7,579 bases of DNA from JBFXAN01 sp050184225 (GCA_050184225.1 JBFXAN010000241.1:1-7579); one strand, 5' to 3'; numbered from the stretch's first letter, positions 1-5,328 are shown. The notes: a model not told the origin generated them from the sequence alone. Numbers and translations: made by a program.

Positions 1-132
1 GCTCAGCGAACGCATCCGACCATCGGTCCATCGTCCGCAACGGCAGCCTGCTCGACTCACTCGCCATAACGCGCCCTCAGTTTTGGGCGGCAGCATAGCG
101 CAGACTGGGCGAAGTGGCACTGTAGGGAGGAG

Positions 133-276
133 CCAGCCTGTTGAAAAAGTCCCTGAGAACCCTGCACCAGGGCTGGTCTGCCCGTCCCGGGCCACGTACC
201 GTTGTCCGGTTTGAATCTGGCGATCCCGTCGTCCGGAGCGGGATCGCCAGCGCCACAGGGCTTTTCAACAGGCTGG
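133..276. mobile_element. MITE-like element, about 144 bp, with terminal inverted repeats
   Basis: The left end (133-155) and right end (256-276) are inverted repeats. The first 15 bases, CCAGCCTGTTGAAAA, match exactly, and both arms then run into CCCTG after a 2-nt length difference. The interior is too short for a transposase. It contains a perfect 12-bp inverted repeat (217-228 and 239-250). Ends resembling CTGTTGAAAAAGTC occur on DDE-transposase insertion sequences, so a non-autonomous derivative of such an IS is the likely origin; the family is inferred. The flanks show no clean target-site duplication, which suggests an old insertion or uncertain end placement. Confidence 0.6.
217..250. 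repeat. Perfect 12-bp inverted repeat (hairpin) inside the MITE
   Basis: CTGGCGATCCCG at 217-228 is the exact reverse complement of CGGGATCGCCAG at 239-250, with a 10-nt loop. Internal palindromes are common in MITEs. It could also fold in RNA, but no adjacent gene would use it as a terminator. Confidence 0.7.
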
Positions 277-575
277 AGGGCAAGCGAGCTGGCGGTCCCG
301 ACGGAGTGCGCCGGCAGTCGTTCAAGTTCAGACCGACGTCTCAGCAACCCGTCTGCGCAACGCTGTCTCATCCCGCGCGCTCGATCATGCGGTGCGAGCT
401 GGCCGTGGCGCAGGCCCTGGGGATGGACAGCGGCGGGCACTCGTGTCGGCCCGCCGGCGCGGCGGACGCGCAATCGCGCGCCTGGTGCGAGCAGCGACGT
501 TCTCGCACGTGACGCCCGCTGTGGCTGCCGCCCGGCCCTGGCCAGCGCACCGGGCCGGTCGCATCGTGACCGTCG
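277..575. other. Stretch without a recognisable gene
   Basis: No reading frame here or in 1-132 has a ribosome binding site, a recognisable domain or a convincing protein composition. The open frames crossing it are GC-driven shadows that continue through the radical SAM gene on the wrong strand or frame. It lies just downstream of the minus-strand RiPP-like unit and may be degraded DNA beside the MITE. Confidence 0.5.
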
Positions 576-596
576 GGCATCCGTTTCCCGGATGCC
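576..596 (-). terminator. Hairpin after the radical SAM gene, probable transcription terminator
   Basis: GGCATCCG (576-583) and CGGATGCC (589-596) form a perfect 8-bp stem with a 5-nt loop. It starts 5 nt past the TGA stop (604-602) of the minus-strand gene. The position is right for a terminator, but no T-tract follows on the minus strand. It may therefore be a stabilising 3' hairpin or a U-poor terminator. Confidence 0.5.
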
Positions 597-601
597 TTGG
601 G

Positions 602-1624
602 TCATGCCAACGGCGCAGTCGTACCGACCGATGTCGCGACGGCGAGCGCCGGGCGGAGCCGAGCCCAGAGCGTAACCGCGGCGCGGGTCCGGTCTTCTTC
701 GAAGCGAGCGAGCGCATCCCGGACCGCGGCGCCGAGTTCGCTCTGCCCAAAGACCAGCGCACAGAGATTGCACACCCCGATATGCTGGCGGGGGAACTGC
801 ACGGCGGGATGGTACCGGCGCACGAGTGCTTCCAGCTTCGCGAAGCCGTGCCGCGTGATGATCTGATACCACAGGGCGTGCTCCGCGCGGGCGCGGAGTT
901 CGACCAGCGGCGTCTCCCGGGCATTGCCCAAGACCAGGTAGTCGTAGTCACCCCCGGTGGAACAGCACGGGTAGGTGGCGCCATCGGTCTGGATGAGCAG
1001 ATCGCTCGTCACCGGACAGACCAGATTGGCGGCGCCAAAGTCCTCCACCAACAAGCGCGCCAGCGGGATGGTCGCCCCCCGACCGGTCGGTTGCACGGGA
1101 CCGTCGCCGACCGTCACGGTGGGAAACTGATCCGGCCAGTCGCCCAGCAGCGCCCGCGCGCCTTGGGAGTCCCTGGTGACGGAACCGGCCACCAGCACGG
1201 TCAGCCCCAGATCCGCACCGGCGGCGATGCAGTGCTTGATCTGGTCTGGCGTAACCCATGGCTCATGGAAGGAGTCGTAGCTGATGCTCACAGTGCGCAG
1301 GCCATACCGCTGGAGCTCCGCGAGCCGTTCCCGCGCGAACGCCTGCGACTTGCACCAGACGGCGCTGGTGATCGTGGTGTGCCACATGCCCAGCGCATGG
1401 GCGGCCTTGGCGATGTCGCGCATCAGGCCATAGCGGACGAACGGCTCCCCGCCGGTGAAGCTGAGAAACGTGTCGGGGTTCATCGCATGGGCTTGCTGCA
1501 CATAGGAGACGGCGTCGGCGAGCGCCATCGACGTCGCGCGCCAGGGGCCGGATTCGACGCAGCAGTAGGCGCACTGGAGGGGGCAGGTATCGGTGATCTG
1601 GAGGATCAGGTGGTTGAAGTTCAT
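602..1624 (-). CDS. Radical SAM enzyme with twitch/SPASM-like C-terminus, putative RiPP maturase
   Basis: A 340-residue radical SAM protein. The CX3CX2C motif that binds the catalytic 4Fe-4S cluster is at Cys14, Cys18 and Cys21, with an extra Cys22. The SAM-binding GGE is at 58-60, followed by the strand motif SISYDSFH near 113-120. A C-terminal CX11GX4C (Cys203, Gly215, Cys220) and a later CX2C (Cys285, Cys288) match the start of a SPASM or the shorter twitch domain that holds an auxiliary cluster. The rest of the seven-Cys SPASM set is absent. Such enzymes often modify ribosomal peptides, and the gene just upstream encodes a precursor-like protein 51 nt away. The ATG is supported by GGAGG at 1632-1636, 7 nt upstream. 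Radical SAM assignment is very secure; the substrate is inferred from context. No separate peptide-recognition domain is evident. Confidence 0.9.
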   Translation of the reverse strand: MNFNHLILQITDTCPLQCAYCCVESGPWRATSMALADAVSYVQQAHAMNPDTFLSFTGGEPFVRYGLMRDIAKAAHALGMWHTTITSAVWCKSQAFARERLAELQRYGLRTVSISYDSFHEPWVTPDQIKHCIAAGADLGLTVLVAGSVTRDSQGARALLGDWPDQFPTVTVGDGPVQPTGRGATIPLARLLVEDFGAANLVCPVTSDLLIQTDGATYPCCSTGGDYDYLVLGNARETPLVELRARAEHALWYQIITRHGFAKLEALVRRYHPAVQFPRQHIGVCNLCALVFGQSELGAAVRDALARFEEDRTRAAVTLWARLRPALAVATSVGTTAPLA

Positions 1625-1675
1625 CGCGGCGCCTCCGCATCGGACTCAGAGCAGGCCACCGGACGGGAGCTGGAT

Positions 1676-1987
1676 TTACCGGTTGAGCGTCCCGCCTAGG
1701 CCACCAGGGTCGAGCGTCGGGCCCTGTCCGGTCGGGCTCGGGCTCACGAGGCCCGTGTCGATCCAGCGGCTGTAGCTGGGGCCATCGCGGTAGATAAACA
1801 CGCCAAGACCGCCGGTGCCGGCCGCCAAGCGCTGGCCGGCGGTGTCGTCTCCCGCGAGCCAGTCGAAGTCGTCGGAACTGGCCTCGATGCCGTGTCGCTG
1901 GCAGAAGGCAGCGATCGTGGCCACCAAGTCCTCACGAAGTTGTGGGTCGGTCGCGACCAGCTGCGGCAGGTCGTCGAGCGTAGCCAT
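1676..1987 (-). CDS. Putative RiPP precursor peptide with Nif11-like leader (103 aa)
   Basis: The first ~45 residues (LVATDPQLREDL at 10-21, then an amphipathic helix and HGIEASSDDFDWL at 32-44) have the spacing and acidic, helical look of a Nif11-type leader. Gly59-Gly60 could be a double-Gly cleavage site. The remaining 43 residues lack Cys and contain three aromatic-X-charged triplets: Tyr66-Arg-Asp, Tyr72-Ser-Arg and Trp75-Ile-Asp. A Gly/Pro-rich tail follows (PTGQGPTLDPGGLGG). The only Cys is Cys29 in the leader. ATG at 1987 is chosen because AAAGGAG (1995-2001) lies 7 nt upstream; the frame is open further but looks non-coding there. It is co-directional with the radical SAM gene, 51 nt ahead. 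Nif11 kinship and precursor role are inferred from pattern and context. A non-precursor partner protein is the alternative. Confidence 0.65.
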   Translation of the reverse strand: MATLDDLPQLVATDPQLREDLVATIAAFCQRHGIEASSDDFDWLAGDDTAGQRLAAGTGGLGVFIYRDGPSYSRWIDTGLVSPSPTGQGPTLDPGGLGGTLNR

Positions 1988-1994
1988 GGGCGGA

Positions 1995-2001
1995 CTCCTT
2001 T
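1995..2001 (-). promoter_or_regulatory. Ribosome binding site that fixes the precursor start
   Basis: On the minus strand AAAGGAG lies 7 nt before ATG 1987. It selects this start over upstream in-frame codons (up to 2185) and over an overlapping frame that opens at 2004. Confidence 0.7.
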
Positions 2002-2343
2002 CATCGGCTGAACAGATAACGGCAGGTGAGCGGAACGGCTCCCGCCGGTGGCCTCTGGCTAGGCATGCGCTGCTCGTCACGGCGGGGGCGGTGCCAGGCG
2101 ACGGGCGACTGTGGGGATCGGCGTGGCCGGCACGGGCGAACAGCCACCGCAGGGTCGACCAAATCAGTGTCGTACTATCCGACATCTGAGTGGATCCACT
2201 GTCCGAACTGTACCAGTCGCGTCAATAATGTCTGTCACATATGCGACACAACCCGAGGGCAGGCCACGAAGCGGTCACAGCGGGCCGGACGAACGCGGCG
2301 CTCTGGCCGACGCCACAGCCCGCCGTGCGACCAACACGTATCT
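2002..2343. other. Divergent intergenic region with no confident gene
   Basis: This lies between the minus-strand RiPP-like unit and the plus-strand recombinase cluster. I see no good gene. A plus-strand frame encodes CPNC-X7-CHIC near 2200-2244, a zinc-ribbon-like signature, but without a ribosome binding site or typical flanks. GATAACGGC at 2015-2023 reads GCCGTTATC on the minus strand and resembles the repeated intergenic motif of the right half. No strong promoter for the minus-strand unit could be picked by eye. Confidence 0.4.
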
Positions 2344-2351
2344 GGTATAAT
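2344..2351 (+). promoter_or_regulatory. Extended -10 promoter for the recombinase cluster
   Basis: TGGTATAAT spans 2343/2344-2351 and has the TGn extension followed by a perfect TATAAT (2346-2351). The -35 position (about 2323-2328) is poor, which suits an extended -10 promoter. Transcription would begin near 2358, giving a roughly 120-nt leader that contains the dif-like site and the inverted arms. Confidence 0.55.
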
Positions 2352-2352
2352 G

Positions 2353-2380
2353 ATTAGTGATAATTCTCCTTATCTCAAGA
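2353..2380. other. dif-like candidate recombination site
   Basis: The layout is an 11-bp arm ending ATAA (2353-2363), a 6-bp centre TTCTCC, and an 11-bp arm starting TTAT (2370-2380). This is the architecture of Xer/dif sites (ATAA-N6-TTAT). The inner GATAA and TTATC are perfectly inverted. It lies 100 bp in front of the tyrosine recombinase gene. The outer arm positions are only weakly symmetrical, so the assignment rests on the core and the location. Confidence 0.4.
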
Positions 2381-2461
2381 GACGCCGAGCCAGGTGATGA
2401 TGTGCTGAATCTGACTTCTCGGCACATCGCCGGAATAACGGCGCAAAAACTCTTGAGATAA
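2370..2461. repeat. 12-bp inverted repeat arms in the recombinase leader
   Basis: TTATCTCAAGAG (2370-2381) and CTCTTGAGATAA (2450-2461) are exact reverse complements 68 bp apart. The left copy is also the right arm of the dif-like site. The second copy ends 17 bp before the ATG at 2479. Between them is a 5-bp hairpin, CGCCG-GAATAA-CGGCG (2428-2443). The arms could be paired recombinase binding sites used for autoregulation, or half-sites of an attachment region. Confidence 0.6.
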
Positions 2462-2478
2462 TGGGATGAGGCCCATCG

Positions 2479-3381
2479 ATGACGCAAACCATGGCCGATG
2501 ACATCGCTGAATTCTTGACTGAGCTGGCCCGCGAGGAGATCGCCGCAAAGACGATCGCCGCCTACCGTGCCGACCTCACTCACGTCGCGCGGTGGTTCAC
2601 CGGCTCCACCGGTGAGGCCTTCGCCGCGGCCGCGGTGACGCCCACCGACCTCCGCGACTACCGGGCGCATCTCATCTCCGTCGAACGGCGTCAACCCGCC
2701 ACGGTCAACCGGCGCCTGGCGGCGTTGCGCCGCTTCTTCCTGTGGGCGAAGGCGGCCGGCCGCTGCACCGAGGTCGTGACGGACGGCGTCAAAGGCGTGC
2801 CCGCCTCGCCCCGGTCCCCGAAGTCCTTGGAGAAGCGCGAGGTGGACCGGCTCGTGCGGATGGCGGAGCGGTCGGGCAAGAAACGTGACCTCGCCCTCCT
2901 CCACGTGCTGCGCCACACCGGCCTGCGCGTCGAGGAACTCTGCGACCTCCGGCTCGACGACATCGACCTCTCCGAGCGCAAGGGCCTGCTTACCGTGCGG
3001 CGCGGGAAGGGCGCCAAGTACCGCACCATTCCCCTCAATGCCGACGTGCGCCACGCCCTCGCCGTCTATCTCGTCGTGCGGCCGCGGACGGACGACGACC
3101 ATCTCTTCATCGGCCAGCGGGGCCGAGGCCTCAGCGAGCAGGCGGTCTGGCATCTCGTCACGAAGTACGCTCGCCAGGCCGGCCTGGAGGACGTCTCGCC
3201 GCACACGCTCCGCCACACCTTCGGCAAGCAGCTGCTCGATGCGACCAAGGATCTCGTTGCCGTCGCCGCCCTCCTCGGCCACGAGAAGCTGGAGACGACC
3301 GCCATCTACACCCAGCCCTCGGAGCGGGATCTCGCCCGCGCCGTGGCGCTGCTGGAGCGAGAGGAGGTGAGCAACCAATGA
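2479..3381 (+). CDS. Tyrosine recombinase, XerC/XerD-like integrase
   Basis: This 300-residue protein has the size and layout of Xer recombinases. An N-terminal SAM-like core-binding domain covers residues ~5-95 (KTIAAYRADL at 24-33; ATVNRRLAALRRFF at 74-87). A catalytic domain runs from ~115 to the end. The active-site set is complete: Arg150 (TGLRVEEL), Lys177 in the beta-hairpin (RGKGAKYRTIPL), His242 and Arg245 (HTLRHTF), His268 (LLGHEKLETT) and the nucleophile Tyr277 (AIYTQ). It should cut and rejoin DNA at short inverted sites. The insertion typical of integron IntI enzymes is not seen. The ATG is preceded by GAGG at 2468-2471; the ATG 4 codons later is a weaker alternative. Its stop overlaps the next start (ATGA). 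The dif-like site upstream and the repeated motifs downstream are candidate substrates. Confidence 0.93.
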   Translation: MTQTMADDIAEFLTELAREEIAAKTIAAYRADLTHVARWFTGSTGEAFAAAAVTPTDLRDYRAHLISVERRQPATVNRRLAALRRFFLWAKAAGRCTEVVTDGVKGVPASPRSPKSLEKREVDRLVRMAERSGKKRDLALLHVLRHTGLRVEELCDLRLDDIDLSERKGLLTVRRGKGAKYRTIPLNADVRHALAVYLVVRPRTDDDHLFIGQRGRGLSEQAVWHLVTKYARQAGLEDVSPHTLRHTFGKQLLDATKDLVAVAALLGHEKLETTAIYTQPSERDLARAVALLEREEVSNQ

Positions 3382-3656
3382 AGCATTCCTCCTGGCGACG
3401 CGGGCCCTGGGCGTTGCGGCGGCCACAGTTGCAGCTGGATAACCTTACGCTCGTGCCGGCGAGCCTGCTGCCCCGCAAAGCGGACTACGAGGCGATCGCC
3501 GACCGGCTGCCCCGCGGTGAGGTGTTGCTCGTCTTGCCGCCAGCGGACTCGCCGGAACGGACGACGATGCAGCGGGTGGCGCAACTTTTCCGCGCCAAAG
3601 GCCGCCACGTCACCGTCCTCACCGAAGAACGGCTGGTCTCCATCGGCCAACGATAA
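3378..3656 (+). CDS. Small protein of unknown function, coupled to the recombinase
   Basis: I do not recognise a family. This 92-residue protein starts inside the recombinase stop codon (ATGA overlap at 3378-3381), with a strong GAGGAGGTGA region at 3361-3370 upstream, so it is almost certainly translationally coupled. The N-terminus is basic and Trp/Arg-rich (SSWRRGPWALRRPQLQL, residues 4-20). The rest reads as a strand-helix-strand unit: EVLLVLP at 48-54, ERTTMQRVAQLFRAKG around 60-75, then HVTVLT at 77-82. No membrane segment or signal peptide is seen. Tight coupling suggests a recombinase accessory factor such as a directionality or DNA-bending protein; this is inference from position only. 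Its TAA stop lies inside CGATAACGCC, the reverse complement of the repeated GGCGTTATCG core. Confidence 0.8.
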   Translation: MKHSSWRRGPWALRRPQLQLDNLTLVPASLLPRKADYEAIADRLPRGEVLLVLPPADSPERTTMQRVAQLFRAKGRHVTVLTEERLVSIGQR

Positions 3657-3660
3657 CGCC
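3651..3660 (-). repeat. Inverted copy of the GGCGTTATCG core over a stop codon
   Basis: CGATAACGCC (3651-3660) is the exact reverse complement of GGCGTTATCG, the core of the direct repeats at 5125 and 6037. It contains the TAA of the preceding gene. In integron attC sites the inverse core box also commonly sits at the cassette gene's stop, a formal parallel only. A single 10-mer may be chance. Confidence 0.35.
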
Positions 3661-3721
3661 ACCGCGACCACATAACGAGCCGGACCCGGGCGCACGGCTG
3701 CTTTCTACACTGAGTCCTGTC

Positions 3722-3985
3722 ATGGTTGAGACCCTCGCCGGCTTCCAGGCCTATGTGCGCTTCGCGAGCATCGACCCGGCGCAGAACCGACTGCGCTTCT
3801 ATGACCCGCGCTGGCAGCCGACGCTCTTCGGTGAGGGGGCGCTCGTGCGGGTGTGGGGGCGACAAGGGCAGCCTGGTACCATCCGGGCGACGGTTTATCC
3901 CGGCCGCAGCCAGGCACAGCAAGCAATTCACCGAGTCGTGCGCCGGCGCCTGCAGCATGGCTATCAGCTACTCGACTGGCAGTAA
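3722..3985 (+). CDS. Stand-alone WGR-domain protein
   Basis: This 87-residue protein is essentially one WGR domain. It shows strands around RFASIDPAQNRLRFYDPRW (13-31), the signature VRVWGRQGQPG with Trp45-Gly46-Arg47, then a strand and a helix (AQQAIHRVVRRRLQHGYQL, ~65-83) ending in the typical GY. WGR domains occur in eukaryotic PARPs and in short bacterial proteins, where a nucleic-acid-binding role is proposed. As a free domain behind a recombinase it could bind DNA ends or sites; that is inference. ATG 3722 has no clear ribosome binding site. TACACT at 3706-3711 could be a -10 giving a nearly leaderless mRNA, or the gene may be read from the recombinase promoter (65-nt gap after the previous gene). 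Confidence 0.85.
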   Translation: MVETLAGFQAYVRFASIDPAQNRLRFYDPRWQPTLFGEGALVRVWGRQGQPGTIRATVYPGRSQAQQAIHRVVRRRLQHGYQLLDWQ

Positions 3986-4015
3986 GGCGCTCGGTCGCTC
4001 ACGCGAGGTCAATCA

Positions 4016-4687
4016 GTGGACGTGGCCCTCTTCGTCGTCCAGGCAGCGAGCCTCGTCGCCCTCATCATCTACGTGTATAAGACCTGGGAGATCGCGGCAG
4101 CGACCCGCGACGCAGCCCGCGCCTCGGCGACGGCGCTTGTGGAGATGCGTGAGGGGCGCGATCAGGAGATCGCCCCCTACGTGATTGCCTACTTTGACGT
4201 GTCCGAGGGGCGCCATATCATCCGATTCGTCGTTGAGAATATCGGCAAGAGCATGGCGCACGACGTCCGCATCGCCGTCGTGCCGCCCCTCCAGAGCACG
4301 GTCATTGAGGACATTGACCAGGTCGACTTCATCCGCGACGGTATTCCCTCGCTCGCGCCCCGCCAGGCCCTGCGCACCTTCATCGATACGACCTTCAACT
4401 ATCTCAACCGGTCAGACCTTCCCCAGAGCTACCAGGTGGTGATCACGTATACCGGCGGGTTGCACACGGCGCCCAGAACTACGACCCAGCTTGCCGATCT
4501 AACTGTCTATCGAGGGGTGCGGGCATCACCGGAGAAGGGCCTCCATCAGCTCGTCCAAGAGGTCGAGCGGCTCCGTGATACCGTCGACGGCCTGCGTCGG
4601 ACCATCGACATCATTGCGACGAAACTCGTCGTCCCCCGCCGGCGGCGCATACGCCGCCGCAGATCACCCGACCGGCCAGGTCGCTGA
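4016..4687 (+). CDS. Membrane-anchored protein with coiled coil and basic tail, unknown function
   Basis: This 223-residue protein starts at GTG with GAGGT at 4005-4009, 6 nt upstream. One hydrophobic segment (about 4-21, ALFVVQAASLVALIIYVY) should anchor it in the membrane. A polar helix follows (24-50), then a beta-rich domain (APYVIAYFDV at 53-62, VENIGKSMAHDVRI near 73-86, VVITYTGGLHT at 141-151). A predicted coiled coil lies at ~175-202 (LVQEVERLRDTVDGL). The end is strikingly basic, with PRRRRIRRRR at 207-216. The layout resembles a recurrent family of uncharacterised bacterial membrane proteins with a YKTWEIA-type start; I know no function for it. It lies 30 nt after the WGR gene and may share its transcript. 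The basic tail could bind nucleic acid or phospholipid. Confidence 0.8.
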   Translation: MDVALFVVQAASLVALIIYVYKTWEIAAATRDAARASATALVEMREGRDQEIAPYVIAYFDVSEGRHIIRFVVENIGKSMAHDVRIAVVPPLQSTVIEDIDQVDFIRDGIPSLAPRQALRTFIDTTFNYLNRSDLPQSYQVVITYTGGLHTAPRTTTQLADLTVYRGVRASPEKGLHQLVQEVERLRDTVDGLRRTIDIIATKLVVPRRRRIRRRRSPDRPGR

Positions 4688-4715
4688 AACCGCGTCCGAG
4701 AACAGCCGGATATTG

Positions 4716-4730
4716 CCGTTATCCGGACGC
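4716..4730 (+). repeat. Repeated intergenic motif, copy 1
   Basis: CCGTTATCCGGACGC, a copy of the GTTATC-GGAC motif with one extra C. The run ending CGGACGC is shared with copy 2, 67 bp downstream. Confidence 0.5.
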
Positions 4731-4783
4731 GCACGGCGACGTGTAGTGAAGATGGATGCTCGCCGGCGCCGGTAGACAAAAGT

Positions 4784-4796
4784 CGTTATCGGACGC
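4784..4796 (+). repeat. Repeated intergenic motif, copy 2
   Basis: CGTTATCGGACGC contains the exact 9-mer GTTATCGGA shared with the copies at 5125 and 6037. Its reverse complement carries the TAA that ends the amber-interrupted minus-strand gene. Confidence 0.55.
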
Positions 4797-5052
4797 TGGA
4801 TGGTGTGTCGCGGTCGTCAGGAGCGGGTTGAGTCGCTGTGCCCGTGGGATGCGCCAGTCGGTCGGCGATGAGCGCGAGCGCCGTCGGTCTGAGCAACTCG
4901 GCGACGGTGGTCCGCTCGCGGTCGGCCTATCGGGCCAGGCTGCCGTGGTGCCTGGGCGTAATCTCGACGCGTACGGGCTCCGGACCGCCGACATCAACCA
5001 GGACCGTCCGGTATGTGTGGGCAGTCTGGCGGCGCGGGGAGCGCTTGTTCAT
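4786..5052 (-). pseudogene. Small minus-strand gene interrupted by an in-frame amber codon
   Basis: From ATG 5052 a frame runs 41 codons (MNKRSPRRQTAHTYRTVLVD at its start) to TAG at 4929-4927. The same frame stays open for 45 more codons (ADRERTTVAELLRPTALALI just after the stop) to a TAA at 4788-4786. Codon third positions are overwhelmingly G or C both before and after the TAG, which points to one former coding sequence of about 87 residues hit by a nonsense mutation. I do not recognise the family. The sequence after the TAG suggests helices, and the region before it has strands. No strong ribosome binding site is seen; a TATAAT-like -10 (5065-5060) 8 nt before the ATG would give a leaderless start. 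Readthrough of TAG, or a real 41-residue peptide, remain alternatives. Confidence 0.45.
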
Positions 5053-5328
5053 ACAGATGATTATATCAGCGAAGTAAAGCCGAGCGGACAGAAGTGGCTC
5101 TGGCGACGGCGTCAGGGAATCGGCGTTATCGGACCCCGGCGTCGGCTGGAGGCGTGACTGCTTTATACTCACCATGCTCAGCCAGAGAGCTGGTCTGGAC
5201 AGCCGGAGATGTACCATGACTTCAATGTATGGATTCTAGCCCGGACGCGTAAAAGCGGTCAGTCGAGGGTGAGCGTGAGCCGAGAGATACGCCCGACTAA
5301 ACGAGCAGTCAAGGAGTCCTCTGTAGAC
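5053..5328. other. Intergenic region before the RimJ/RimL-like acetyltransferase
   Basis: No confident gene. It holds motif copy 3 (5125), a TATACT -10 candidate at 5164-5169 without a good -35, and a 7-codon open frame (5216-5239) with GGAG 7 nt upstream that could be a leader peptide for the acetyltransferase. The acetyltransferase frame is open back to an ATG at 5209, but that stretch looks non-coding and has no properly spaced ribosome binding site. Confidence 0.4.
5122..5134 (+). repeat. Repeated intergenic motif, copy 3
   Basis: GGCGTTATCGGAC. The 12-mer GGCGTTATCGGA is identical to copy 4 at 6034/6035-6045. The copy lies between the amber-interrupted gene and the acetyltransferase gene, 340 bp after copy 2. 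Confidence 0.55.

Larger units (their letters stand above)
4692..4796. repeat. attC-sized imperfect inverted repeat structure
   Basis: GCGTCCGAGAAC (4692-4703) pairs at 11 of 12 positions with GTTATCGGACGC (4785-4796) across 81 bp, giving a 105-bp structure with AAC inside the left box and GTT inside the right box, as in integron attC sites. A nested alternative pairs GCGTCCG (4692-4698) with CGGACGC (4724-4730) as a perfect 7-bp stem. The boxes do not match the canonical RYYYAAC/GTTRRRY, so the kinship is architectural only. It starts 5 nt after the stop of the membrane-protein gene, so a terminator role is also possible. Confidence 0.4.

Noticed and set aside
201..209. GTTGTCCGG inside the MITE as another copy of the intergenic motif
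   Set aside because: It is one mismatch from copy 1 but lacks the following GGAC context; probably coincidence.
57..872. Minus-strand open frame of 271 codons at the left end
   Set aside because: It has no ribosome binding site and an Arg/Pro/Ala-rich low-information sequence, crosses the MITE and overlaps the radical SAM gene in another frame.
602..1624. Thioether-forming (sactipeptide/ranthipeptide) assignment for the radical SAM enzyme
   Set aside because: The putative core peptide has no Cys, and the auxiliary Cys set is shorter than a full SPASM domain.
392..1699. Long plus-strand open frame (435 codons) over the radical SAM gene
   Set aside because: It is antisense to a gene with clear radical SAM motifs and a ribosome binding site, and its composition (Gly/Arg/His-rich, no motifs) is that of a high-GC shadow.
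1744..2004. Overlapping minus-strand frame opening at 2004
   Set aside because: It is out of frame with the precursor. The AAAGGAG at 1995-2001 lies inside this frame and is correctly spaced for ATG 1987 instead.
2479..3381. Calling the recombinase a true integron integrase (IntI)
   Set aside because: The length and spacing fit Xer proteins, and the extra IntI-specific segment before the HxxR motif is not visible.
2275..3426. Minus-strand frame of 383 codons over the recombinase
   Set aside because: It is antisense to a gene with a full tyrosine-recombinase active site; it is a shadow of its codon bias.
4756..5157. Plus-strand open frame of 133 codons
   Set aside because: It has no ribosome binding site and overlaps a minus-strand frame with much stronger third-position G/C bias.
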